A DNA stretch of 64,000 nucleotides from Rhynchopus sp. YZ270_cl-10 (Eukaryota > Euglenozoa > Diplonemea > Diplonemida > Diplonemidae). The number at the start of each line of letters is the position of its first letter. The first letter of the stretch is position 1. Positions 21,544-31,319 of this stretch are shown in pieces. The notes below the pieces were generated by a model. It ran no database searches and had not been told where the DNA came from. It saw only the letters and a program-made list of their open reading frames with translations. The DNA is taken from contig OZ037854.1 in the NCBI GenBank assembly GCA_964035575.1, positions 372,001 through 436,000 of the forward strand. The letters are read 5' to 3'. A program made the translations under genes and the position numbers.

Positions 21544-22129
21544 GCCTGCAGTTAGTTACAAATGTACCGATGTCTTTAGAACAAACAGGTCAGTATCATG
21601 GCCTTTCCACCCAAGCATGCTAGCGAGCTACGGTGGTGTATTGCTTATCAGGACACCGTCGGTACATCCCAGGCCCACCCCCCCTCCCCCAACACGTCAT
21701 CAGATCGGAAGAACAGCAACAAGGAAATCCTTTGCTCCAAGCAAAGAAACGTTTTTTTCCCCTTCAAAAAAAAAAAAGAAGAAAAAAAAAGAGAGATAAT
21801 GGGTCCTTGCACCAGTGCCCCCCTATACCTTGTTTCCCCCCTACCCCCCCTCACCCTCTATTCCTAGCCGAAACAAACCCCCGAAAAGAGGTACAGGGAC
21901 CAGAAAGCTGTCTCCATCCCCCCCTAAAGGGTATCCCACCCAGATTTTTATTTTTATTTTTTTAGGGTAGCACAATTAAAAACCTTGTTTAGTGTCCCAC
22001 CGCTCCCCAAAAATCTGTTCGCACGCACGCAAAAAAAAAATAACTAGTCAAAAAAAAATAATTTTTCCCTCACCTATTTTGCCCTCTTTTCAGGCTATTT
22101 CCTATCTCTGGGGCGTTTTGTTGCATTTC

Positions 22130-22620
22130 TGAGCCAATCCCGGCTTGTGGTGGGGTGAATACGGAAAAATGGACAAAATTTTAGTGACTTAAATTTTCGC
22201 AAAATATGAACCCATACTCGTAAACAAGGGTCATTTTCAGGAAAATTCGGAAAATTCCGACATTTGGAAGCAATTTTTTCCCCTGAAAAAACAGTGGGTT
22301 TCAGCCCGAAAACATACCGCGATTGGGATTTCCGGAATCCGTCCGCACTGTGGTGGGGTCACTTTGCCGAAATGGCCAAATTCTTGGTTTTGGTCAAAAT
22401 CCATGTAGGGTAAAGAGGGCCAAGGTAAATCCCACAACCAGATTTTCTCTCCCTGATCCTGACGTCTTGAAACATGAAAATGCGCGAAAACACCGGCATT
22501 TGCATTTTCGGAATCCGTCCGTTCTGTGGTGGGGTCAATTTGCCGAAATGGACAAGTTCTTGGTTTTGGTCAAAACCCGTCAGTGTAAGGTAAAGGGGGC
22601 AAGTGTTTGCCTGTAGAAAC
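22130..22620. repeat. Diverged tandem repeat, about 175-bp period
   Basis: The block GGAATCCGTCCG...CTGTGGTGGGGTCA...TTTGCCGAAATGG appears at about 22331 and again near 22508. A related, more diverged unit starts near 22140. The same family occurs at 40064-40130 (inside an intron) and as the 260-bp duplication at 50281-50800. Confidence 0.6.
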
Positions 22621-23248
22621 TGGTAGGGAACAGGCAGCGCCGCAGGCGCACGGTACCCAACTTTTTTTATTCTTGTACCTTTTCTCCACTTTCTTTTGAT
22701 TGCACGAGCCGATTGCTCTCCACGGTGGTGTCACATGTGTGTCCAAAAACACTCTAAGGTACTATTATTCTGAAATATGAGATTCAATGGTTTCTTAAGG
22801 AAATCTTCATAACGTGAGATCTCTGAAAATCCTCGAAAACGAACCCCGCCGGAGGCGGATTTTTTTTTATACACGTGTGCGCAAAAATGCTTATTTCTTG
22901 CTTATTTCGCACATTTGGGAGCACGGGACCCCAACATTTTTTTTTTTTTTCTGGTCACTTTTTCCCAGACAGAAGTGCCCTACCTACCTTCCCCCTTAGG
23001 GCCCTCCGAGACTTCGTCCGTCCTGACTTCAACCTACCAACCATAAAAATTATTTTTTTTGTAGTTGTGTCCCAATTTTTTTTTTTTTTTTGGATTTCCA
23101 AAAATCTGTTCGCGCGCAGGACACTAAACAATATTTTTAATTGTGCTACCCTTATTTCATTTTATTCGTGAACTTCCGATTGTCTGCGTCCGCAGAGGCA
23201 TTTTTTTATTTTTTTTTGCACCTTGGATTTTCACCCTTTTATTTATTT

Positions 23249-23300
23249 GGTGACTAAGCGACGAGGCTTAGACTCTTTCATCTTATAATATTTTCCTTTA
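23249..23300 (+). repeat. LINE-tail repeat
   Basis: GGTGACTAAGCGACGAGGCT and CATCTTATAATATTTT, preceded at 23170 by a CTGCGTCCGCAGAGGCATTT SINE-core remnant, so this is core plus tail in one unit. Confidence 0.65.
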
Positions 23301-24193
23301 TTGTGTATGATCTGTTCGATTGGATTGTACCCACTTTTTTTTTTTACCCCTCTATTTTTTTTTTTTTTGTGCTACGTTATTTTGCTTATCTTTTTGTTGT
23401 TGTTGTTTGTTCATAATTTTCTTTTTTTTTTTTTTTTGAATGAGTTTGAGCTGCTGTTCTATGGAGCTTTTTGTGATTTTTTCACCATATACTATCAATT
23501 TATTGATTGCATCTGATGAAAATACTGATTTTTGCATCCTATTGAGATTCGCTGATTGATTGAAGTGCCTGTATTTGGCAGCTATCATTTATGGAATCAG
23601 ACGGAAGAAGGATGGTTTTAATGAAACAACAAAAAAAGCGGTTTTTTTTTTTTTTCATCGGAGAAAAAATGCGAACTAACAACTGCTCAGAATGTCTCGG
23701 GAGTTAATGTGATCTCGCATTTATTCTTGAGGGAGGCTTTTGATCGAGCAACATTTTTTTTTTTTTTTTTTTGTGATAAAAAAAGAAGAAGAAAAAAAAA
23801 CGATGACAATTAGGAAAAAAGGGTGCTTTTGAACACAGCGCACAGCTTGGAAGAAAAAAAAAAAGAATTTTTATTGGGTTGATCGCATCTATACCTTTGA
23901 GATTCATTTGACCTTCAGGCGACTTTGTGTACAGAAGCCCGTCTTCGGGAGATTGTCGATTTCAACAAAAAAAAAAAAAAGAAACGGGCTTTACATGGGG
24001 CATGGTCAAACAAAACGCGAGAAAAAAAAAAAAACAAGAGAATAAAATAAAGGTGGAGATACAAGAGAAAATAAAAGACTGAACATGCTGCCACAAAATG
24101 TATGGGGGTGCCGGACAAAAAAAAAAAAAGACAAAGAAAGCAAGGGTATTTTTTTTTTTTGAGCTTTCTCCCTTTTTTAGCCACTCCTTTGGG

Positions 24194-24250
24194 TTACAGC
24201 TATCCCTAACAGCAAATTGCCAGGAGTTTTCGAGCAATTAGAACTTTGCA
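24194..24250. repeat. Dispersed repeat pair member
   Basis: CAGCTATCCCTAACAGCAAA with GAGTTTTCGAGCAATTAGAA matches 36803-36860 with few changes. No identity assigned. Confidence 0.5.
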
Positions 24251-25703
24251 CTTCTTTCTCTTCTTCCCACCAGGAAAAAAAAAATGCTACCGAGCTTCTC
24301 CATGGTTTTTCCTCAGTGGGATGACATCTTCCAAGCAGGCAGGCCTCACCCCATGTCAAGGTTCCTCGGCATAACGAACAGCTCTTTCTGATGCACATCA
24401 CCGTTTCCTTTGTCTTGTCCCAAAACCGGTGTGTCTGCAACAGAGCTCCTACTGGCGCGCAGTCGCCTTGGGTAGAATGAGGTGTCCAGCGTGCACCTAT
24501 TTCGTGTACTCGGAGGAGGAAAGATATGTCTTGGTATACCAAAATTGGCGAGTTGCATTGAATCCATGACCCAAAAAAAAGTACGTTCCAAAACGTGGCT
24601 TGGGCGTAATGATTGCGAGAGCGTTCTTTTCCCGTATAATCTCAAGCAGTGTCGGTCTGTTCAAAATACAACCAATTTAACCTCATAGACTGAGGTGTTC
24701 CTCAAGGCTGGGGTGTGTCTTTTGCATATGTCGTCAACAAAGAGGTTGATGCTGTAGGGAGTGCAGATGTGTCCACCTAGTCTGTGCGCTTCGAACAGCT
24801 TAGGCGTTGCGCGTAGTGCCCCATCAACCACTAGTACTGCGCTTCTCGGGTTCTCAGGGAGGTGGAGGGGGTGGGGTTCGTGCAGGGAAGGGCTAGGTCA
24901 GAGGTGGTCTGAATGTGTCGCCAGTGTTGATGTTCCACTGCAGGGCGAGAGAGTGCGTGGGGGTGGGGTGGGCTCCTTACCAATGCTGGTAGGTCCTGAC
25001 GCTTGGGTGTCGTGTGCTTTGACTCAGAGGGGGTGGGTGGGTGGGTGGGTCACAATGCAGGGGCGGTTCTCATGCACCAACAGCATCTTTCTTTTGGTTG
25101 CCGTACAGAGAACCAACAGGCAGGGTGTGTCGCTGATGGGGCAGTAGCGAGCCGCGTGGGTCACCTCCGTCAGGTTGTTGGCTGAGCTTGTGGGTGTGCT
25201 TGGGAAGCAGTTTGGCTTGTGGAGGGCTGGCGGAGAGGGGAGTGGGGATGGTCCCTCCCTTTTTATATGGGCTTGCGAAAGGGGGTTCGGCTGTGGGTGG
25301 AGGATGCCCCTCTGAAGGTGGGGTGGGGAATATGCCGTGATAGATGGCACGACGTATAGCTTGCTACCGGGTGGGTGTGGGGGATAGGTCGAAGCCGGGG
25401 AACGTCTGGCAAATATTCGCTTTGTTGTGAGCATTTTTTTTGGAGACGGATCTGCTGTGTCCATGTCCCAAAGTGTCAGACCAGCGGGTAGCGGGGATGT
25501 CGTGTTTGCGGGTTTGAGGAAGGCTGTGTTCTCTCTTGATCGCGCCCTTCCCCCCTTCATGGGTCCCTAGACATGACGGAGGCTCACCGAGGGGTGACAG
25601 CCCCCCAGGGGTAAGGGGGTGGCCTTCATTGTCCCGAAGTTGATCCTGTGTCGTGGAAGTGGAGGGGGGGTTCTTTTCACTCCCAATGTGCCAACACTCC
25701 AGG

Positions 25704-25775
25704 GGTTCGATTCCCACAGAGTGTCAGTGCCTGCTTCCCAGGGGCGTTTTGCACTATCAACTTCATTTTTGTGTG
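25704..25775 (+). repeat. tRNA-derived SINE head with B box
   Basis: GGTTCGATTCC at 25704-25714 fits the RNA polymerase III B box exactly and is followed by the GTCAGTGCCTG...GGCGTTTTGCACTATCAACT core. No complete tRNA cloverleaf surrounds it, so it is a SINE, not a tRNA gene. Confidence 0.6.
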
Positions 25776-26365
25776 CTCTGTTTTGCCCTGTGGGCCACAA
25801 CAGAGAAGGGATGCTCTGTTACCTTGGGGTGAGATGTGGCTGGGCTATGTCTGGGGGGTAAAGGAGGGCTTTCACCTAGAAACGGTTTTCATGGGTGATT
25901 TCCTGGGGTGTGGAATGGCCACAGCCAGCTCATGGTACACGAAGGGGGCTGTTCGTTCAGATTTTCCAGCTCCGCCCTGGGGGGAAGGGTGGTGGGTGTG
26001 TTTGATATGCGGCGACGTTCCTCTTGCACATATTGCGTTGTGTTCCCGTGGCAACACTGAAAAGGGGCAAGGACATCCTAGAGTTGGACGGGGAACGGCT
26101 TTTTGAGGCCTTCCTTGTGTGAGGTACCGCATGTTGAAGCTTTTATGTCTTCTGGCTTCTTGCAGAGGTTTGTTCTGCTCCTCATTTGATGCTGTGGCCC
26201 GAATACGCCTTCTCGTGGGGGTGCGGAGGAGGTAACAGATACGTGGGTGTCGCCACGTCTCTGTCAGTTCCTCTATGGTAGTCTACGAGAGTCGACTGGA
26301 CGGGCTCAGGCGGTGGAACAGCTGGGCAATGGGCGATCGTAGTGTGCAATAGAGCATAAAAAGGG

Positions 26366-26487
26366 GGGCTGTAGATGGGTGTGACCTGAATGTTGGTCTG
26401 GCAACCCCCTTCCCACAATGAACCTCTCTAATCTCTCTAACCCACACCACACCACACAGCATCACTCACACAACACCACCTACCAAC
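26366..26487 (+). promoter_or_regulatory. Upstream region of eIF5A copy 3
   Basis: Nearly identical to 20018-20136 upstream of copy 1, but not to copy 2 beyond the last 45 bases. The shared CA-rich tract ends CACACAG about 27 bases before the ATG and could be a splice-acceptor region. Confidence 0.45.
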
Positions 26488-26955
26488 ATGTCTGACACAG
26501 AGTTCCACTCCGCCGACGCCGGGTCCTCCGCGACCTACCCCATCCAGGCCGGATCTCTGAAGAAGGGAATGCACTGCGTGATCCGTGACCGTCCCTGCAA
26601 GATCATTGAGTACTCGACCTCCAAGACCGGAAAGCACGGTCACGCCAAGGCGCACATTGTTGCGCTTGACATCTTCACCTCGAAGAAGCTTGAGGAGATC
26701 TGCCCGACCTCGCACAACATGTCCGCGCCCAACGTTGGCCGTGCTGAGTACTCCCTCCTTGACATCTCTGGAGAGGGTGAGCTTTCCCTCCTTGACGACC
26801 AGAACGAGACCAAGGACGACCTGAACCTCCCCAACGACCAGGACCTCGCGAAGAAGATCAAGGAGGACTTCGAGTCCGGCAAGGACCTGCTCATCACCGT
26901 TGTGTCCGCCATGGGTGAGGAGTGCGTCATGTCCTCCAAGGAAGCCACCAAGTAA
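26488..26955 (+). CDS. eIF5A: Translation initiation factor 5A, copy 3
   Basis: Third gene for the same 155-residue hypusine protein. Its coding sequence appears identical to copy 2. Its upstream 120 bases match copy 1, so it combines features of both. Homology ends at the TAAGC after the coding region. All three retain a clean frame, which argues for continued selection or very recent copying. Confidence 0.97.
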   Translation: MSDTEFHSADAGSSATYPIQAGSLKKGMHCVIRDRPCKIIEYSTSKTGKHGHAKAHIVALDIFTSKKLEEICPTSHNMSAPNVGRAEYSLLDISGEGELSLLDDQNETKDDLNLPNDQDLAKKIKEDFESGKDLLITVVSAMGEECVMSSKEATK

Positions 26956-28392
26956 GCATGTTAACGGGTTTGGTGTGGAAAGGCAGGTAGCCGTGCTGAA
27001 GTTCTTGGGAGGAGGTGGGATGTTGGGCTGCACAGTGGCAATATAGATGTGATCTGCTTGAGCGCTCGCTTTTATTCCCCTCTTCCCAGAGCTCGTCAGA
27101 AGAAAAAAAAAAATACAACGAATCAATATGTATTTGTACATATCTTGAAGAAACTGCATACCCAGCCATACGGGAGACAAATTGGACCCCCTAAAACGGC
27201 CATTTTATTTTTTTTTCAAAAATGGGAAAAAGTAAAGAAACCAAAGAATAATAAAAAAAATGTATGGCACACCGCAAAGGAGAAAACTGCAAAGCTTGGA
27301 ACCCCTGCTAACCATTGCGGGTCTGAGAGCGTTTACTTTTGCACAAATGGGTGTCAAGACATATTGGGCATAATAAACAAAAAGGAGGAGATAAAAAAAA
27401 AACTATGATATACAAAAACAACGTGGTTTTGGTATTTTTCCGGAAAATATCGTTGTGAGCATCTTCTTGAATTCTCCATTCCCCATTTCTTCCCCCCTCC
27501 TACTTCGTGGTTGCTGATGGTCTTCGGTAGAAGTATCTTGTGTTCAAAAAGGAAATAAATGAGAATGACAAGATCTTTTTACTGTGGGTCAAACACCCCG
27601 CCCCCCCCCCAAGTTTTTTTTTCATTCCAGAAATTTTTTTTTTGGATTTTTTTATTTATTCAGAAATCAAAAAAGATATGTTCCCCCATATTAAACCCCC
27701 CACCCCCAAGCGAACTTTCAACGTAGTCCTACATCAAAAACACACATTTTTTTTTTTCCCTGCCGTGAAGCGAATCGAAAAAAAAAGAGATTACTCTCAA
27801 GGCATGAAAGGGGGGGTTTTTTTCCTCCCAAAAAAAAAAAAAAAACAAAAAAAAACACAAAAAAAATATACAAACAACAATACATTAAAAAACAGCCCAC
27901 TTCCTCCCCCTTTTCTTTTCATTGCGTCACTTTAGCTACTCCCTTTACTCCCTGTGAGTGCTCCTACAGCCTTTCTGGCCGTTGGCCCAGGCCCTTTAGC
28001 CCTTCGAGCGGGGGTGAGGGCCACCGTTCTCGTGGTGATTGTACTCACCACAGCACTCGTCGACCCCTTTGTTGTTTGCGCGGCACGCTTGGCACGTGTT
28101 GCACCTGTGCTTGTCACAGTACAACGGATCACTAGCCTTTGCATCCTCACGTACTTGGTGAACCGCCTCGGTTCTCTTATGGTACGTCCCGCCCTTTGCG
28201 TGAGCTCGACCAAACTGCGTTGAAGTACGTTTCAACTGCTTTGTTTTTTTTTCTCCGTGCTTTTTTGCGATTTGTATGGTTGGGGGTCCACCCCATATAC
28301 CAAGATACACTCAAAGAGGGCTTTGTATTTTGAGGCAAATTTCTTTTCATCTTTAACACCCTCCACCTCCACCTCCAGGAACAGTAGAGGGG
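26956..28392. other. Homopolymer-rich spacer
   Basis: Long A and T runs, with no plus-strand gene seen. It holds the possible minus-strand Cys/His-rich fragment at 27996-28310 and a dispersed block at 28270-28340 (GGGGTCCACCCCATATACCA, AGAGGGCTTTGTATTT) also seen at 48165-48240. Immediately before the next gene is a pyrimidine tract ending CACCTCCACCTCCAG. Confidence 0.45.
27996..28310 (-). pseudogene. Possible Cys/His-rich zinc-binding protein fragment
   Basis: A 104-codon minus-strand frame ends with YCDKHRCNTCQACRANNKG, DECC and YNHHE, giving a CxxxxCxxCxxC spacing typical of small zinc-binding tails. Part of the same sequence (encoding KRTEAVH) recurs, decayed, at about 61500-61590. This suggests fragments of a repeated gene or element rather than a working gene. 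No start context or family is recognised. Confidence 0.3.
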
Positions 28393-29805
28393 ATGTTTTC
28401 AACGTTCCGCTCTGCGAACAACCCGCCACAGCACATTAGTCAGCTTAGGGTCGATATGGCTGTGGCACGGTCGATTAGCTTGAAGCGAGAAGGGGGGCAG
28501 TCGCAGTCGCACATACACCACACCGCACACCGACGGGCACGCACACCTATCTCACGACAGAGATCTGTTTCCCTGCCGCTCTACAGCAACCAAACCACGC
28601 CGAACCACAAGAAGAAGCAGACCGGCTACACCCCAAAGCGCGCGAAGCCCGAACGCAAAGTCCCTGCCTCCGCACACATGCCCCGCGAAGTGTTGACCCC
28701 AACAAAACAAACCGAGCTGCTCCACATCCGCGACAAACTGGCCACCGACAAACACTACTTCACCTCCTCTTATCCAGTACCCCCGTCGCCCATGCGCATC
28801 AACGGCGCCACACCAGAAGTGTACACAACCATCTCCCCTCCCTACGCACACAAACTAAACGCAAACACCCACATCTCCCCTTCTCCACTAAGAAGCCCGT
28901 CGAAGTCGAGTCTCCACTCATCAACCTTTGTCTCCGGATTGGAAAAGGATTTGGATAGCGTCAGAAGAGAGTTGGAGGCGGAGAAACAACATTCTGAGGC
29001 GTTGAGACAACAGGCGATGTCGGCGTCGTCTGCGCTTGATGTGAGGTCGCAAAAATTTAAGGGGGAAGTAGCTAGGTTAGAAGCACTTGTGAAGAAGGCT
29101 GAAGCTACAGCAGCCCTAGCAGTGGCAGACCGTGAGCAAATCCGAGTCAATATGGCAACCGAAGTCAGCGACTTAAAACGCGAGCTTTCCCAGAAAACAC
29201 AAGAAGTCAGGGAGACAAAACTACGCTTAGAAGAAGCGCTTCGTGCACCTCCACCACCCCCGACACCACCACCTCCACCGCCACACAAAAACCCACATGG
29301 CTATCCCCTCCCAAAGCCTGTAGGCAATGCAATGCGGAGTCCAGAAGCTGCCGCCACATCAATCCGTAAGCAGGCGATATCGTGGAACCCCAAGGTTGAA
29401 TACCGAGAGGCCAGCCCAGAGCTGGACACACCTGAGATGCCGACACCTGCCACTGATTCTAGCGGCGACGAAGTGGACGCAGATCTTATAAGAGACCTAC
29501 GGGATATGTTCCGTGAAAATGACACAGAAAATGTAGGCTGGATTTCGCAGGACAAAGTGATGAAGGCCTTTAGCGATATGGAGAAGACCTTTGGGTTGGA
29601 GCCCTGCTTCGAAGCGGCATTGGAGAAGAAGTTTGGGAAAAGCTGTTCAAAGGATTTGCAAGTCGATTTCAACGATTTTGTGGAAATTATGTCCATCCTC
29701 CCTACCCGCCTCGCAACAGAAACGGTGCTCTGCTTTGATGAAGGAGATGAAGAAGAAGGAGATCCATTAGACAATCAAGAGAATGATGGGATTTTGAGGT
29801 GCTAA
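28393..29805 (+). CDS. Coiled-coil protein with C-terminal EF-hand region
   Basis: About 470 residues, single exon. The first 180 are basic and rich in Ser, Pro, His and Thr. Residues about 180-285 form a heptad-rich coiled coil (for example VRRELEAEKQHSEALRQQAM), followed by a proline tract (PPPPPTPPPPPPH). Residues about 360-440 resemble an EF-hand pair: RDMFRENDTENVGWISQDKV has the helix-loop-helix spacing, but its loop is a poor calcium binder, and DLQVDFNDFVEIM fits the end of a second hand. The tail is acidic. A cytoskeletal or flagellar scaffold is plausible, but I recognise no named family. The ATG follows a CACCTCCAG acceptor-like tract by 15 bases. Confidence 0.8.
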   Translation: MFSTFRSANNPPQHISQLRVDMAVARSISLKREGGQSQSHIHHTAHRRARTPISRQRSVSLPLYSNQTTPNHKKKQTGYTPKRAKPERKVPASAHMPREVLTPTKQTELLHIRDKLATDKHYFTSSYPVPPSPMRINGATPEVYTTISPPYAHKLNANTHISPSPLRSPSKSSLHSSTFVSGLEKDLDSVRRELEAEKQHSEALRQQAMSASSALDVRSQKFKGEVARLEALVKKAEATAALAVADREQIRVNMATEVSDLKRELSQKTQEVRETKLRLEEALRAPPPPPTPPPPPPHKNPHGYPLPKPVGNAMRSPEAAATSIRKQAISWNPKVEYREASPELDTPEMPTPATDSSGDEVDADLIRDLRDMFRENDTENVGWISQDKVMKAFSDMEKTFGLEPCFEAALEKKFGKSCSKDLQVDFNDFVEIMSILPTRLATETVLCFDEGDEEEGDPLDNQENDGILRC

Positions 29806-30386
29806 AAAGGGACTATTATCCTCAGTAGGTGACCGTCCAAACCGACCAAACAAAAATAAGAAACAAATTCAAAAGGAAAAAAAAAAGGCAATGATGAGGG
29901 GGGGGAGGGGAGGGGGGAAATTAGATAACGATAAAACGGAGTGTATGATAAAGAGTATTCAAAACAGTTCCTCTCTTAGATTTTATTTTTACAACAGAAA
30001 AAAGAACAGAGTTTCTACACATTCTAGCGAAAGAAAGAAATAACAAAGTGCGAAGAAAAAAATTCTAGAGATATTTCGGATTGACTCCTAGTAGAAATAT
30101 AAGAGCACCGTGACCAAGAAACAGTGGAGATTGCACAAACTGTTGGCAACACTACCGAGGCAAACTACACTACTCCAAAAATTTATCAGAAAAAAGTTAA
30201 AGAAGTGATAAAAGATTGCTTACTTTTGGGTCGTTCCTTGATGTGTGGTACATATTCGTGACTTAACTTTCCTCGGTTACGGTACAGATATTTGGAGATT
30301 TTTTTTTTTTTTTTGAAGGCGATGGTAAACTGCATCACCCATTTCTTCCAAAATATTTTTACCAAAGCGCAACATTTCGAAAACAG

Positions 30387-30455
30387 TTCGATAACCCACG
30401 GAGTGTCAGTGCTCTGCATCCCAGAGGCGCGTTTGCACTATCAACTTCACTTTTT
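30387..30455 (+). repeat. SINE-type head and core
   Basis: GTTCGATAACCCACGGAGTG, then TCAGTGCTCTGCATCCCAGA and GCACTATCAACTTCACTTTT. The first block is a degenerate B box. Confidence 0.6.
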
Positions 30456-30540
30456 ATATGCTTATACTTTCTGCAAAAAAAAAGGGGGAAACGCATCCGA
30501 GCCTAAAGGCATTTTTCCTTTTCCTTTTCTTTTTTCCTAA

Positions 30541-30587
30541 GGTGAAGCAGGAGAGGCTCAGGCTCATCTTATAAACTGTTCTTTTTT
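30541..30587 (+). repeat. LINE-tail repeat
   Basis: GGTGAAGCAGGAGAGGCTCA with GGCTCATCTTATAAACTG, about 90 bases after a SINE core, so the two probably form one element. Confidence 0.65.
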
Positions 30588-31319
30588 GTACAGATGTCTT
30601 CTTTTTTTTTCTTGACACAGTTGATGATATGTCGATACTGAAACAAAACAAAAGGTTGTACCACTTTTCCCGTTCTCTTTACTTTGCACCCTCTTTGCAT
30701 TCTTTTTGTTTCGCTAAGAAACGAATGTATATGAATTAACCTTTCTCTTTACTTCTATAGTACCTGAGGTGCATCCGTTGTTGGTGGTATTTGTACCTTC
30801 AACATAAAACCAGAACAAAACAGAGAATCATCCGTTCCCCCCTGGGGCATACTTTTGCGCACCTAGGCTAACACCGTGTCGCATCCTCAGGGCTGGACCA
30901 CCTCTCGCTCCAATAGCTGTTGGAGCTCCCACCCCCTATGCAGTAGTTGCGGTTGTAGTCAGTGCAGCGCCCATGCTTTCGGGAGATCGATTGTATGGTC
31001 AAAGCCAGGTTGGTCTTTTCCCCCCAGCGAGCTTAATGGGATTTGAAAAAGAAACCCCGTTTTCCCGGCTGCCTTAGTATCTGCTCGACCTTTGCCGGTC
31101 GGGGCCCTCAGTGTGACTTCATGTTTGGTTTGTGGATAATGTCCCATACGTTACCCATTTGCACCTAGTGTGGTACCGCTTTCCCAAGTTCCGTCAACAT
31201 TCGGTAGCAATGGCGGGGTTGCTGGTGGTTGCTTCCATGTCTCCTCATCCGTGAACTTTAAAAAAAAAACCTATATGAAAAACCACAGAATACACTAGTA
31301 AATACACTACACACACACA

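Larger units (their letters stand above)
21544..26365. other. Long spacer between eIF5A copies 2 and 3
   Basis: About 4.8 kb with no gene I can support. 21700-24250 is homopolymer-rich and holds a diverged tandem family (22130-22620), a LINE tail (23249-23300) and a block at 24194-24250 shared with 36803-36860. 24300-26370 is G-rich with short open frames, a GGGT run (25027-25051) and a SINE-like copy (25704-25775). The G-rich part may be a decayed element or gene; nothing in it is recognisable. Confidence 0.45.
29806..31319. other. Spacer with SINE/LINE-tail unit
   Basis: No gene seen. 30123-30195 repeats a block also found at 49468-49520 (GTGGAGATTGCACAAACTGT). 30387-30587 is a SINE-type head, a T-rich stretch and a LINE tail in order. 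30830-31250 is more GC-balanced but has only short open frames. Confidence 0.5.

Noticed and set aside
25024-25560. 178-codon minus-strand frame in the G-rich spacer
   Set aside because: Pro/Ser/Thr bias expected from the complement of G-rich DNA, no motif, and comparable frames on the other strand.
25690-25730. tRNA gene suggested by GGTTCGATTCC
   Set aside because: No acceptor stem, anticodon arm or A box at the right distance. It belongs to a dispersed SINE-type repeat.
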